From Bacillota bacterium (GTDB taxonomy: Bacteria; Bacillota; Bacilli; Paenibacillales; Paenibacillaceae), in NCBI GenBank assembly GCA_023391635.1, contig JAEWAQ010000046.1:1-25825 (forward strand): a stretch of 25,825 bases of DNA. The letters are read 5' to 3'. Positions 16,028-24,735 of this stretch are shown one piece after another (positions within the stretch are counted from its first letter, which is position 1; every line of letters starts with the position of its first letter). The notes under the pieces are model-generated. The model ran no database searches. It was not told the origin of the DNA and saw nothing but the letters and a program-made list of their open reading frames with translations. The translations under genes were made by a program, and so were the position numbers.

Positions 16028-16154
16028 AGGTAACCATCCTTTGCGTGTGGTTTAAATGCCTGGATCAAATTTTGAATGAAATACTAATCATTTCTCTGCA
16101 CATGCTTTCTCTCTCAGGCTTTTACAGCAACGCTTAGCAGCTTCCCCTTGCAAT

Positions 16155-17057
16155 TTACGCTTTGATGGACCCGATCATCACCCCCTTGGCAAAGTACTTT
16201 TGAAAGAACGGATAGGATACAAGCACAGGAAGCATCGTCACAATGATGGACGCATATTTGATCCGCTGTGTAATGCCGATCACGGCAGTCGGGTCATTGA
16301 CCAAGAGCGGGTCCATCATCGTGCCGCTGGAAAAGTTGGTCGTGCCGAGTACAAGCAAACGTCGCAAATAGAGTGACAACGGCAAATAGTCGGCGCTTTT
16401 CAAATAAATCATCGCATTGAAGAATGCATTCCAGTGACCTACGCCATAATAGAGCGCCAGCACTGCGATAATCGGTTTGGACAGCGGGAGCACGATTCTA
16501 AAGAAAATGTGAATGTCGTTGGCTCCGTCTATCTTCGCCGCTTCCGACAACTCATCCGGAATTGTGTTGGACAAAAACTCCCTGGCCATAATCAGGTTAA
16601 ATACGCTTACTGCTCCCGGCAACACCATCGCCCAGCGCGTATCGTACAAACCAAGCTCGTTGATCAGGAGGAAATTGGGAATCATTCCACCGCTGAAGAA
16701 CATCGTTACCGCGATAATCATCGTGACCGGCGAGCGCAACATATAATATTTGCGCGATAAGGAATAAGCAGCCATCAGCGTCAAGGCCAGATTAATGAAC
16801 GTGCCTACGAAGGTGTACCACAGCGTATTGTAATACGCCTTGAAAATCGAGCCATCCCCGAACACATCGGCATACCCGGCCCAGGTGAAGCCGACCGGCA
16901 ATACGAATACTTCATTGCGCAAAATCGCATTGTAATCACTTAATGAACTGGCAAGGATGAACAGCATCGGATAGACGGTAATACAGGCCACCAAAAACAG
17001 GAGAATAATATTTCCGATATCGAATATTTTCTCGCCTGTACTTTTTTTGATTAACAT
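16155..17057 (-). CDS. lplC: ABC importer permease (LplC/YtcP type)
   Basis: The protein is 300 residues from ATG 17057, chosen because GGAGG lies nine bases upstream and because a longer reading would run back into the preceding permease. It has about six membrane segments, beginning IILLFLVACITVYPMLFILA. The MalG-type cytoplasmic EAA loop ELSEAAKIDGANDIHIFFR contacts the ATPase. The C-terminal AKGVMIGSIKA is typical of LplC-like permeases. It forms the channel with LplB. No ATP-binding subunit is encoded in the window; in Bacillota these importers usually share an MsmX-type ATPase made elsewhere, so that is the likely partner. Confidence 0.92.
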   Translation of the reverse strand: MLIKKSTGEKIFDIGNIILLFLVACITVYPMLFILASSLSDYNAILRNEVFVLPVGFTWAGYADVFGDGSIFKAYYNTLWYTFVGTFINLALTLMAAYSLSRKYYMLRSPVTMIIAVTMFFSGGMIPNFLLINELGLYDTRWAMVLPGAVSVFNLIMAREFLSNTIPDELSEAAKIDGANDIHIFFRIVLPLSKPIIAVLALYYGVGHWNAFFNAMIYLKSADYLPLSLYLRRLLVLGTTNFSSGTMMDPLLVNDPTAVIGITQRIKYASIIVTMLPVLVSYPFFQKYFAKGVMIGSIKA

Positions 17058-17106
17058 CTTCGGATACCTCCATCCCAAGCTGCCGCATAAAAATTCGGTT
17101 TCGGCA

Positions 17107-18042
17107 TTACCATAGCGAGACGCTCGATACTTTTTTGCTGATGCTGTTGACGACGACAATCAAGATAAAGTTGATTACGTTATTGAAAAAGCCGATTGCC
17201 GTCCCGAAACTGTATTCTCCGCCCAAAATGGATTTTCGGTAAACATAAGTGGAAATCACATCCGAAACCTCATAAATGCCCGGATTGTACATCAGCAAAA
17301 TTTTCTCGTAGCCGACTTCCATCAAGCCGCCGATCTGCAGGATGAACAGAATGATAACAATCGGCAAGATGGCGGGGATCGATACATGGAGCACCTGCTT
17401 GAATCTGCCCGCCCCATCAATCTGTGCCGCTTCGTAGAGCTCGAGCTGTACACCGCTCAGCGCGGCCAAATAAATGATCGAGGACCATCCGAAGCTTTGC
17501 CAAATATTCGAAAGCACATACAGCGGTCGAAACCATCCGCTGGATTGCATAAATGCGATCGGTTCGATATTAAAAACGGATAAAATAGCGTTGATAAGTC
17601 CCGTTTCGGGTGACAGCAGGATGTGCATCATCCCGACAACGATTACGATCGATACGAAGTGCGGGAAATAACTGATCGTCTGAATCGTATTGCGGAACTT
17701 CTTAAACTTGACCTCATTGAGCAACAATGCGAAAATGATGGGAATCGGAAAAGAAAAGATCAATGTCATAACGCTCAAAATGATTGTGTTTTTAATAAGT
17801 CGGAAGAAAAAGATCGAATCGAAAAATGCTTCAAAATGCTTCATGCCAACCCATGGGCTGTCCAAAATGCCTTTGGTGAATGAAAAGTCCTTGAAGGCGA
17901 CAATCAGTCCGTACATGGGCACATAACAGAAAATGATGAAATACAACATGGCGGGCAGTACGAGAAGGTGCAAATACTTGTCTCGCATGAACCGGAACAG
18001 AAACTGGTTTCTTGCCGAAAGCGGCTTTTGTTGTTTCACCAT
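17107..18042 (-). CDS. lplB: ABC importer permease (LplB type)
   Basis: This 311-residue membrane protein has six predicted helices, the first being LLVLPAMLYFIIFCYVPMYG. The MalF-type EAA loop ELYEAAQIDGAGRFKQVLH is present, and it ends SVSLW like other LplB proteins. ATG 18042 has AAAGGAG about eight bases upstream. It is the first gene of the transporter operon and is 49 bases from the LplC gene. Its own promoter carries the shared TTTACA-17 geometry with an operator just downstream of the -10 and a second palindrome further upstream, so it should be controlled with the hydrolases. Confidence 0.92.
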   Translation of the reverse strand: MVKQQKPLSARNQFLFRFMRDKYLHLLVLPAMLYFIIFCYVPMYGLIVAFKDFSFTKGILDSPWVGMKHFEAFFDSIFFFRLIKNTIILSVMTLIFSFPIPIIFALLLNEVKFKKFRNTIQTISYFPHFVSIVIVVGMMHILLSPETGLINAILSVFNIEPIAFMQSSGWFRPLYVLSNIWQSFGWSSIIYLAALSGVQLELYEAAQIDGAGRFKQVLHVSIPAILPIVIILFILQIGGLMEVGYEKILLMYNPGIYEVSDVISTYVYRKSILGGEYSFGTAIGFFNNVINFILIVVVNSISKKVSSVSLW

Positions 18043-18102
18043 TTCGATAACTCCTTTTTGCCGGTCTCCTTTAAGAAGGCGTTTACAATTCTGACATTAT
18101 AT

Positions 18103-18115
18103 TTTATTCATTAAG
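18103..18115. promoter_or_regulatory. Operator-like site TTTATTCATTAAG at the transporter promoter
   Basis: Eleven of 13 bases match the shared palindrome, and the site includes the start of the exact 14-mer TCATTAAGTTAATT (18108-18121). It lies eight bases beyond the -10 on the minus strand, covering the likely transcription start. Confidence 0.6.
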
Positions 18116-18123
18116 TTAATTAA

Positions 18124-18152
18124 ACTATACTTCATAATACATGCCGTGTAAA
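18124..18152 (-). promoter_or_regulatory. Promoter of the ABC transporter operon
   Basis: On the minus strand a TTTACA -35 (18147-18152) is followed after exactly 17 bases by a TATAGT -10 (18124-18129). The operator site follows within ten bases, then an untranslated leader to the ribosome site AAAGGAG and the LplB start. Confidence 0.7.
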
Positions 18153-18170
18153 CACTATTGTGCGAATAAT

Positions 18171-18183
18171 TTTAATTATTAAA
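18171..18183. promoter_or_regulatory. Upstream palindrome TTTAATTATTAAA, possible auxiliary operator
   Basis: This symmetric 13-mer matches the shared operator except at its two ends. It lies just outside the MFS stop codon, upstream of the transporter -35. Its centre is 68 bases from the centre of the operator at 18103-18115, a spacing that would allow a DNA loop between two bound repressor dimers. Confidence 0.4.
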
Positions 18184-19362
18184 CTATTTAGCTGTCATCG
18201 CCATTCTCCGATAAAACGACAGCGTTATGAATCCGACCGATCCGATGACGGAGCAGATCGCACCGATTCCGAACAGCATCGAGAATCCGCCGCTTGTATG
18301 ATCCATCAGCCATCCTCCGCCGTTGCTTGCAATAATGTTGGCCAAACTGGCATTGACAACCGTAAATAATGTTTGTCCGGTATTTTTGAGCCCCTCAGGG
18401 CTCATCTGGAAGGCGAAAGTTACGCCTACCGCCATAAACAGTGCAAAGCTGATGCCGTGAAGCGACTGGCTCGCCATCATAATGACATACGACGGCTCAA
18501 GCGACAGCAGCCACCAACGCAATGCCCCGCCAAGCGCTACAAATGTCAATACCGGAAAATAGCCAAATTTGCGAATCCAATATCCAGCCAGCAGAAACAT
18601 CGGAATTTCGCTGATCGACGAAACGGCGTTCAGCATGCCGATTTTCTCCGATACCTCTCCTCCGAGTTGCCCGACATAGACCGCAAAAAAAGCTCTGTGG
18701 AAGTTGGAGCCGATGGAGACAAAGGCTACTAGCAACAGGAAGAACAGAAAGGTTTTCTGCCTGAGCAATTGAGCCGCCCCTTGAACCAGCGAGCCTTTCC
18801 CGTGCGGCCGGTCTCCTTCGGATTTAACCCCGCTCAGGGCGACCGCCACAGCAATCATCATGAGCAAATTGACTGCGAACATGACGCTGTTGCCATACGC
18901 ACTGTAGAGCATGCCGAGCGGGATGATGACGATCCCGTAGCTGATCGAACCGAGCACGCGGATCGCGCCGTAGCTTTGTCCGCGTCTTATCGCATGATTG
19001 ACCGCGATCGAATCCGACAGCGGCATTACGGCGCAATAAAAAAACGAGTATAGCAGCGAAGTCACGATGAGCAACCACAGGCCGACATCGGCAAACATAT
19101 ATCCGAAAGCGATGACCGGCGTAATGAGTATGCAGAAGGCAAGCACCTGCTTCTGAATGCCGAATCTGTCGCACAGGATTCCCCATAACGGTTGGGCGAC
19201 CAACCCAATCAACGGCCCGAGCGATGCCAGCAACCCGATCTGCTGATTCGTCAGTCCCTGCTCCGAGTACCAGAAGCCCAGAAAGGGCATGAACGCGCCA
19301 TTCGAAGCATAAAAGAAAATAATATACAGGTGCGTTCCGTACTTATCTGGAAAGCTCCGCAT
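18184..19362 (-). CDS. MFS transporter (MFS_1-like/LacY-type sugar or nucleoside symporter)
   Basis: The 392-residue protein has about 12 membrane segments, starting YIIFFYASNGAFMPFLGFWY, with the major-facilitator loop motif QPLWGILCDRFGIQK between segments 2 and 3. The style fits the LacY/nucleoside symporter-like MFS_1-like family. The start is ATG 19362, with GGAGGA seven bases upstream, and overlaps the end of the propeller gene by 20 bases. A much longer upstream reading only covers the propeller gene in another frame. As the last gene of an operon of propellers and oxidoreductases, it may import a mono- or disaccharide substrate or export a product. Confidence 0.9.
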   Translation of the reverse strand: MRSFPDKYGTHLYIIFFYASNGAFMPFLGFWYSEQGLTNQQIGLLASLGPLIGLVAQPLWGILCDRFGIQKQVLAFCILITPVIAFGYMFADVGLWLLIVTSLLYSFFYCAVMPLSDSIAVNHAIRRGQSYGAIRVLGSISYGIVIIPLGMLYSAYGNSVMFAVNLLMMIAVAVALSGVKSEGDRPHGKGSLVQGAAQLLRQKTFLFFLLLVAFVSIGSNFHRAFFAVYVGQLGGEVSEKIGMLNAVSSISEIPMFLLAGYWIRKFGYFPVLTFVALGGALRWWLLSLEPSYVIMMASQSLHGISFALFMAVGVTFAFQMSPEGLKNTGQTLFTVVNASLANIIASNGGGWLMDHTSGGFSMLFGIGAICSVIGSVGFITLSFYRRMAMTAK

Positions 19363-20389
19363 ACAGTTCCTCCGGCACCTTCGCCAAATACAAGTGCGGG
19401 ATCCCGCTTGCATCGGAATTGAACACCACATATCGGCCGTCGGGGCTGAAGGATGGATGTGGATGAGTCCATTGCGGATGGCTCGATGAACTTCCCGTGT
19501 AGCAAAGTGTCTTGTACTTTTTCGTTTTGATATGAATGATTTGAATGCCGTTGTCCGGCCAGTTCGTATCTGAAACCATCCACTCGCCGTCCAGACTTGA
19601 AGAAGCATGCCAGAAGTGCTCCCCCTCGACGAGCCACTCCTCTTCCTCATCGCCTTCACGCATGACTGCGATGCCTTGATGGGCCTTCTCCAGATTCGAC
19701 ATGATTTTACCGGTTCCGCCGATCCACATCCAGTGGCCGTTGCCATAAGGCAAGCTGAATGGCCGCAGATTGCCGCCGTCCGCATCAATTAGCCATATAT
19801 TGCGATGCTGCTCGTCGGGACGCGTCTGAAAAGCAATGATTTTGCCTTCTTGCGGTTCAACCTGGACATGCGTAATGCCCGGACCCTCATGGACGACCGT
19901 TGCCTCGCTGCCATCAGTGGCAAAGCGAACGATGCCTACATTGCCGTTATCGAGCACCGCTTCCACATAATAATTGTGGTCGTCGTAGGTGATGCAAGCC
20001 AGATCGAATACGCCGGACAAACGCTCCAGCCGGTTGATCGTCTGCTCCTCGTACGTGGCCAGCGACGTGCGGCGGAACTCCGGGCCCACCAAATAATAAA
20101 GCCATTGACCGTCATACGACAGCACCGTTCCGCCCACCCCCGGACTGTCCGTCAGCTGGATCAGGCCGGTTCCGTCTACGTCTACCTTGAACACATCGAT
20201 TTGCGAGTTGCGGCTTGCAGACTTGTGGGAATGAAACACCAGACTTTTGGAGTCAGGTGTAAATGCATTGACGTGAAAATAAAATTTGCTGTTTACGGTA
20301 GGAAAGCTGCTGAGTTGCGTAATTTCGACACCTGTTCGGTTGTCTTGAAAAAAACGTCTTTCCGACTGGTATTGTTGTCCTTTGGCCAT
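19343..20389 (-). CDS. PL22-like (oligogalacturonate lyase-type) beta-propeller, copy 1
   Basis: This 348-residue protein is built of WD/TolB-like blades and resembles oligogalacturonate lyase (PL22), a cytoplasmic enzyme cutting short unsaturated uronides by beta-elimination. A metal-site quartet comparable to the His-His-Gln-His of the Yersinia enzyme is visible: His219 in GNGHWMW, His258 or His261 in EHFWHASSS, and Gln306 with His309 in PQWTHPHPSFSPDG. DEQHRNIW (192-199) is also typical. It has no signal peptide. ATG 20389 lies 30 bases after the previous propeller gene. It is a close paralogue of copy 2 at 20420-21466 and has the same length. The Gfo/Idh neighbours suggest an oxidised sugar as substrate rather than plain pectin. 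Confidence 0.82.
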   Translation of the reverse strand: MAKGQQYQSERRFFQDNRTGVEITQLSSFPTVNSKFYFHVNAFTPDSKSLVFHSHKSASRNSQIDVFKVDVDGTGLIQLTDSPGVGGTVLSYDGQWLYYLVGPEFRRTSLATYEEQTINRLERLSGVFDLACITYDDHNYYVEAVLDNGNVGIVRFATDGSEATVVHEGPGITHVQVEPQEGKIIAFQTRPDEQHRNIWLIDADGGNLRPFSLPYGNGHWMWIGGTGKIMSNLEKAHQGIAVMREGDEEEEWLVEGEHFWHASSSLDGEWMVSDTNWPDNGIQIIHIKTKKYKTLCYTGSSSSHPQWTHPHPSFSPDGRYVVFNSDASGIPHLYLAKVPEELYAELSR

Positions 20390-20419
20390 AGCCTGTGCAA
20401 CCCCTCTCCCTATTTTCCG

Positions 20420-21466
20420 TTAATTTCCCAGCTCATCCAGAAGCGCTGTCGGAACTTCGGCAATATAAACATGCGGTATGCCCGTTGCATCGGAATTGTA
20501 CACGACATACCGGCCGTCCGGACTGAAGGATGGATGTGGGTGAGTCCATTGCGAATGGCCTGACGTACTTCCGGTATAACACAACGTCTTGTATTTCTTT
20601 GTACCGGCATGAATAATCTGGATGCCGTTGTCCGGCCAATTCGTATCTGAAACGATCCATTGGCCGTTCAAGCTGGAGGATGCGTGCCAGAAGTGCTCAC
20701 CGTCAGCGATCAGTTCAACCTCAGAGTCGCCTTCCTTCATCGTTACAATACCTTGATACTCCTTATGCAAATTCGACATGATTCGCCCACTTCCGCCAAC
20801 CCACATCCAGTGGCCGTTTCCGTGCTTCAGTTCGAGCGGTCGCAGATTGCCGCCGTCGGCGTCTATCAGCCATATATTTCGCTGCTGCTCGTCCGGGCCA
20901 TGCTGGAAAGCGATTACCTTTCCTTCCGCAGGTTCGCATTGCACATGGGTAATTCCCATTCCGGAATAAACGATGCCCGCCTCTGTTCCGTCTGTCCGGA
21001 AACGGACGATAGCGACTTCTCCTCCGGGAAGCCGGCCTTCCGCAAAGTAGTATCGATCGTCGAATGTCGTGCATGCCAGTCCGGCAATGCCGACAAGCCC
21101 CTCGATTCGGTTGACGACCTCTTCTTCATAGGTGCTCATGCATACTTTGCGCAGCTCGCAACCGATCATGTAAAGCAAATGCTTGCCGTCATAAGACAGC
21201 ACAAGCCCGCCCATTCCAGGGCTGTCGGTCAACTGCACAAGGCCAGTTCCGTCCACATTCACCTTGAATGCATCCGCTTGCGCATCGCGCTCCATGGAGC
21301 GATACGATTTAAAAACAAGCGATTTCGAATCCGGCGTAAACGCGTTGACATGAAAATACAGCTTGCTGTTGATCGTCGGAAATCCGCTTAGCTGGGTAAT
21401 ATTCACGCCTGTCCGGCTATCTTTCATAAAACGTCTTTCGGACGGGTATTGTTGTCCTCTCGCCAT
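20420..21466 (-). CDS. PL22-like beta-propeller, copy 2
   Basis: This 348-residue propeller is the closest paralogue of copy 1. They share the N-terminal MA(K/R)GQQY.SERRF, the block RNIWLIDADGGNLRP, GNGHWMW, EHFWHASSSL.G.W and SDTNWPDNGIQIIH. The metal-site pattern with QWTHPHPSFSPDGRYVV is intact, so it should be active if copy 1 is. ATG 21466 is chosen because AAGGAG lies ten bases upstream, and the GTG three codons earlier would overlap that site. It follows the Gfo/Idh gene at 21493 within 26 bases. The pair looks like a tandem gene duplication that has diverged; one copy may prefer a different oligomer or epimer. Confidence 0.82.
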   Translation of the reverse strand: MARGQQYPSERRFMKDSRTGVNITQLSGFPTINSKLYFHVNAFTPDSKSLVFKSYRSMERDAQADAFKVNVDGTGLVQLTDSPGMGGLVLSYDGKHLLYMIGCELRKVCMSTYEEEVVNRIEGLVGIAGLACTTFDDRYYFAEGRLPGGEVAIVRFRTDGTEAGIVYSGMGITHVQCEPAEGKVIAFQHGPDEQQRNIWLIDADGGNLRPLELKHGNGHWMWVGGSGRIMSNLHKEYQGIVTMKEGDSEVELIADGEHFWHASSSLNGQWIVSDTNWPDNGIQIIHAGTKKYKTLCYTGSTSGHSQWTHPHPSFSPDGRYVVYNSDATGIPHVYIAEVPTALLDELGN

Positions 21467-21492
21467 GTCCGGCACGCTCCTTTTCCTTCCGG

Positions 21493-22500
21493 CTACAAAC
21501 CTTTACCGGCATGCGCTTCGGCAAACGCCTTCGCGCGAATAACCACCCTTGTACAATGCAATTCATCTTCCAGAGAAACCGGCATTTCACCCTTGCCAAG
21601 CAGGCTGTTCAAATAAGAATGGAAGTAAGGCGTCGTCGGTTCGCTGACATCAATCGGCCCCATATCCTTGTCGCCGACAACCAACCGGGTACACGTGCCG
21701 CCGTCCACGCTTTCGACAAAGCCCTTCGTGCCGAACACGCGCAAATGCTCATTTCCCCATTTTCCGAAACCGGGCTGGTTCAAATAATTGACGACACAGG
21801 ATGCGACCCCGCCGTTGTCCAATTCGAACATGAGACTTGCCGCCATATGCAATTCGCCGCCTTGCGCGCGCTGTGGGTTTCCCAGCTTCGTTTCGATGGC
21901 ATATACTCGTTTGATGCGCACCGCTGCGGCATGCTCGATGAAACGGACGGCATGAATGCCGTTTTGCATGATGAGTCCACCGTCGACAAGCTCATCCTGG
22001 GGACGCCGTTCATGATACGGATAGGACTTTTGCGCAAACACTTGAATGACTTCGCCGATAACGCCCGAATGGACGACACGCCGGATGGCATGGTAGGGGC
22101 GTTCGAAGGAAGTGCCGGCCATCTCCCGAAACATGAGTCCTGTTTCCTGCGAGACAGCAACTACGGCATCCAGTTCCTCTTCGGTAAGCGCACAGGGCTT
22201 TTCTGCATAGACGTGCTTCCCCTTGCGCAAGCAAAGCATGGCTTCCTGCGCCTGATGTGCCCGGATCGGCGAGCATAGCGAAACGACATCAACCCGCTCA
22301 TCGTCGAGCAATTCTGCCAGCGAAGCGTACTCCCGCACGGCCGAATCGGACTGCTGGTCCGACGCCAGCTCGTTCCTGCGCATGCAAGCGAATCCGACAA
22401 CCTCCGCATCCGGATGATCGTCGAGCAAGGCATGAATTTGATGGCCTCCATTGTTTCCGTATAGTCCGATTCCGAGCTTATTCGCTCTTCCGCTGGTCAT
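21493..22500 (-). CDS. Gfo/Idh/MocA oxidoreductase, second in the window
   Basis: The 335-residue protein has a Rossmann N-terminus with the unusual glycine motif GLYGNNGGHQ in place of GxGxxG, the cofactor and catalytic motif AEKPCAL with its lysine, and DGGLIMQNGIHAVRF as the substrate-side histidine motif near 170-187. It should oxidise or reduce a sugar or inositol-like hydroxyl with NAD(P). ATG 22500 begins about ten bases after the stop of the next Gfo/Idh gene, and propeller copy 2 follows closely. Alternation of two oxidoreductases with propeller lyase-like genes suggests oxidation followed by elimination on the same substrate. Confidence 0.88.
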   Translation of the reverse strand: MTSGRANKLGIGLYGNNGGHQIHALLDDHPDAEVVGFACMRRNELASDQQSDSAVREYASLAELLDDERVDVVSLCSPIRAHQAQEAMLCLRKGKHVYAEKPCALTEEELDAVVAVSQETGLMFREMAGTSFERPYHAIRRVVHSGVIGEVIQVFAQKSYPYHERRPQDELVDGGLIMQNGIHAVRFIEHAAAVRIKRVYAIETKLGNPQRAQGGELHMAASLMFELDNGGVASCVVNYLNQPGFGKWGNEHLRVFGTKGFVESVDGGTCTRLVVGDKDMGPIDVSEPTTPYFHSYLNSLLGKGEMPVSLEDELHCTRVVIRAKAFAEAHAGKGL

Positions 22501-22510
22501 GGCCCTTATG

Positions 22511-23554
22511 TCACCCTGCCCCTTCTACCTTCTCGATCATGCCCGACAGGTCGGCTCGACGCATCGCTTCAATAATCTTCAAGCCTTCCACAATATCCTG
22601 CATGTATACCTGGCTGTTCAGATGGCGCTTGTTCACCGCTTCGTGAAATACTTCCCATTGGTACCGGCCGCTGCCGCCTCGCGACGGAGCCTCTTCAATG
22701 ATCCGTTCCCCTGTCCCGCCGTCTTTGGCAACGAGCGTCAGTGTTCCCCTTTCACCTCGTGCCGTCGGCATGACATTGACATAAATTGTTCCATGCTCGT
22801 AGTTGATCGTCATCGGACTTTTGTAGCGCTGTGTATCGTCGATGCAGAAGCTTCCGAATATGTTGGCCAGCGCGCCATTTTGAAATTGAATGCTTAATTG
22901 CGAATTGTCGGCTGTAGGTCTTTCCGTCAAGAGGCGCGTGCTCATCACGGCGACCTGTTTGGCGGCGCCAAACAATCGCACCATGTCATTAATAATGTAA
23001 ATTCCCAGCCGGAAAATCGGCGCCACGGGACAACGCGCCGGATCATCGTACCAGCTTCCGTCCGGCTTCTCCAGATAGTTCACCCATATATCGGCGCGCC
23101 AACCGACCGGGTTGCCGAGATCGTAGCGCGCGACCCATTCCTTGATCTGCCGCAGCGTCTCATGCAAGACAGGGCCCGGCGAATTCAGATGCACGATTCT
23201 TCCCAGTGCATTCGCTTCTTCCAGAATTCCCAGCGCCTTGACCGGGTCGAGCTCGAACGGCTTGGTTGTCATCACATCCCGACCGCTGCGGATGATTTGC
23301 CGAATCAACGCCGCTCTGCCTGCAGGAGGCGTATACAGACCGATGACCTGCACTTCGGGATCGGCCAGCACGCCGTCCAACGAGTAAAACGCTTTCGCCT
23401 TGTACTTTGCTGCGGCCTCGTCCGTCTTGATGCGGTCAATGTCGCATACGCCGTAAAGCGCGAAATATTGATTTCCCTCTCCTGCAAGCATTTCCTCAAT
23501 GACCGTGCTGCCAAATCGAAGCCCTGTAATGACGATTTTGATTTTCGCTTCCAT
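22511..23554 (-). CDS. Divergent Gfo/Idh/MocA oxidoreductase with TTKP instead of EKP
   Basis: This 347-residue protein keeps the family layout: an N-terminal Rossmann domain starting KIVITGLRFGSTVI and a C-terminal sheet domain. Two motifs are altered. The first loop has GLRFGS rather than GxGxxG, and the EKP motif reads TTKPFEL, keeping the lysine but not the glutamate. The substrate side shows PIFRLGIYIINDM, where a histidine would be more usual. It may bind the cofactor differently or act on an unusual substrate. ATG 23554 has AGGAG about eight bases upstream and follows propeller copy 3 by nine bases, so it is the second gene of the operon. Confidence 0.82.
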   Translation of the reverse strand: MEAKIKIVITGLRFGSTVIEEMLAGEGNQYFALYGVCDIDRIKTDEAAAKYKAKAFYSLDGVLADPEVQVIGLYTPPAGRAALIRQIIRSGRDVMTTKPFELDPVKALGILEEANALGRIVHLNSPGPVLHETLRQIKEWVARYDLGNPVGWRADIWVNYLEKPDGSWYDDPARCPVAPIFRLGIYIINDMVRLFGAAKQVAVMSTRLLTERPTADNSQLSIQFQNGALANIFGSFCIDDTQRYKSPMTINYEHGTIYVNVMPTARGERGTLTLVAKDGGTGERIIEEAPSRGGSGRYQWEVFHEAVNKRHLNSQVYMQDIVEGLKIIEAMRRADLSGMIEKVEGAG

Positions 23555-23563
23555 TGTCCGCTC

Positions 23564-24649
23564 CTACTGCTGAAGGGACTGCCTCAACGCATCCGGTATT
23601 TTCACCAGATACATCTGAGCCGTTCCCGTAACATCAGAATTGTACACCACATATCGGCCATCCGGGCTAAAGGACGGATGCGGGTGCGACCATTGCGGAT
23701 GCGAGGAAGAGCTTTGCGGCAGACACAGCGTCGAATACTTTCGCGTCTTGACGTTAATCAGTTGAATGCCGTGATCCGGCCAGTTCGTATCCGAAACGAT
23801 CCATTCCCCGTCCCGGCTGCTGGCTGCATGCCAGAAGTGTTCGCCTTCAACCAGCAACTCAGTATCCTGATCGGCTTCCCCCCGGATGGCGATTCCTTGC
23901 CGGCTGGCGGTCAGATTCGAGAGGATACGCTTCGTGCCGCCAAGCCACATCCAGTGACCGTTGCCATGGGCCAGTTCGAGCGGGCGAACGTTGGAGCCGT
24001 CGCTGTCCATTAACCAGATGTTGCGGTGCCGCTCGTCCGGTCGATGCTGGAACGCAACAATCTTTGCCTCGGAAGGCTCGCATTGCGTATGGGTAATATC
24101 GTCCGATGTGTAGATAATATCCGCTTCCTTGCCATCCGTCGTGTAGCGCAGAATGGCTCTCAGCCCGTTGCGGAGCGTGGCGTCCGTAAAATAAACTTTG
24201 CCGTCCGGACTCATGCTGGCATTCGTCGTTGTACCAGCGGTATTGGCCGACAATCCTGTCGAAGGAAGAATGCCGTCGATAAAACCGATGGTCTCTTCCT
24301 CGAAAGTTGCGATCGACACCCGCCGCAATTGTCCATGGCAGAGGTAATACAACCACTTGCCGTCCGGCGAGACGACAGGGCTTCCGGCCTCCGGCGCGTC
24401 GGTCAGTTGCGTAAGACCCGTCCCATCGATATTGACTTTGTAAAGATCAACGCCCGAATCCCGCGTCGGATTGGATAACACTTGAAAAACCAGTGTTTGG
24501 GAATCGGATGAAAAGGCATTCACATGAAAATAAAGCTTGATGTTAATGCAAGGAAAGGACGTTAATTGTGTAATTTCCGCGCCACTCTGCGAATCGATCA
24601 GAAATCTTCTCTCCATGCGATGCACTTTGCCAACCAATGAACTTTGCAC
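23564..24649 (-). CDS. PL22-like beta-propeller, copy 3, first gene of the operon
   Basis: This 361-residue propeller is more diverged than copies 1 and 2. It carries an extra stretch around TGLSANTAGTTTNAS (about 131-145) and the same signature blocks: DERHRNIWLMDSDGSNVRP, GNGHWMWLGG, EHFWHAASSRDG, PQWSHPHPSFSPDG. The His, His, Gln, His metal pattern is retained. The start is GTG 24649, with GGGGGT nine bases upstream; ATG 24616 has no ribosome site. It opens the operon behind a strong TTTACA-17-TACAAT promoter with operator. An oligogalacturonate-lyase-like activity on a uronide or keto-sugar is the family-based guess. Confidence 0.82.
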   Translation of the reverse strand: MQSSLVGKVHRMERRFLIDSQSGAEITQLTSFPCINIKLYFHVNAFSSDSQTLVFQVLSNPTRDSGVDLYKVNIDGTGLTQLTDAPEAGSPVVSPDGKWLYYLCHGQLRRVSIATFEEETIGFIDGILPSTGLSANTAGTTTNASMSPDGKVYFTDATLRNGLRAILRYTTDGKEADIIYTSDDITHTQCEPSEAKIVAFQHRPDERHRNIWLMDSDGSNVRPLELAHGNGHWMWLGGTKRILSNLTASRQGIAIRGEADQDTELLVEGEHFWHAASSRDGEWIVSDTNWPDHGIQLINVKTRKYSTLCLPQSSSSHPQWSHPHPSFSPDGRYVVYNSDVTGTAQMYLVKIPDALRQSLQQ

Positions 24650-24719
24650 CCAGCAGGCACCCCCTGTTAATCAAATCTGGCTTCCGCAGCCCCAAAATCA
24701 TCATTCGGAACTTAATTTA

Positions 24720-24732
24720 CTTTTTCATTAAG
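24720..24732. promoter_or_regulatory. Operator-like site CTTTTTCATTAAG at the propeller operon promoter
   Basis: Eleven of 13 positions match the shared palindrome, and the exact 14-mer TCATTAAGTTAATT spans 24725-24738, overlapping the -10. The sequence AACTTAAT at 24709-24716 is an inverted copy of ATTAAGTT at 24727-24734 with ten bases between, giving a second, longer dyad. Confidence 0.6.
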
Positions 24733-24735
24733 TTA

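Noticed and set aside
18184..19788. A 534-residue reading of the MFS transporter
   Set aside because: The first 142 residues are the propeller gene out of frame. ATG 19362 has GGAGGA at a normal distance and begins at the first membrane segment.
22898..24013. 371-codon plus-strand frame opposite a Gfo/Idh gene and propeller copy 3
   Set aside because: It is antisense to two clear genes and contains no family motif.
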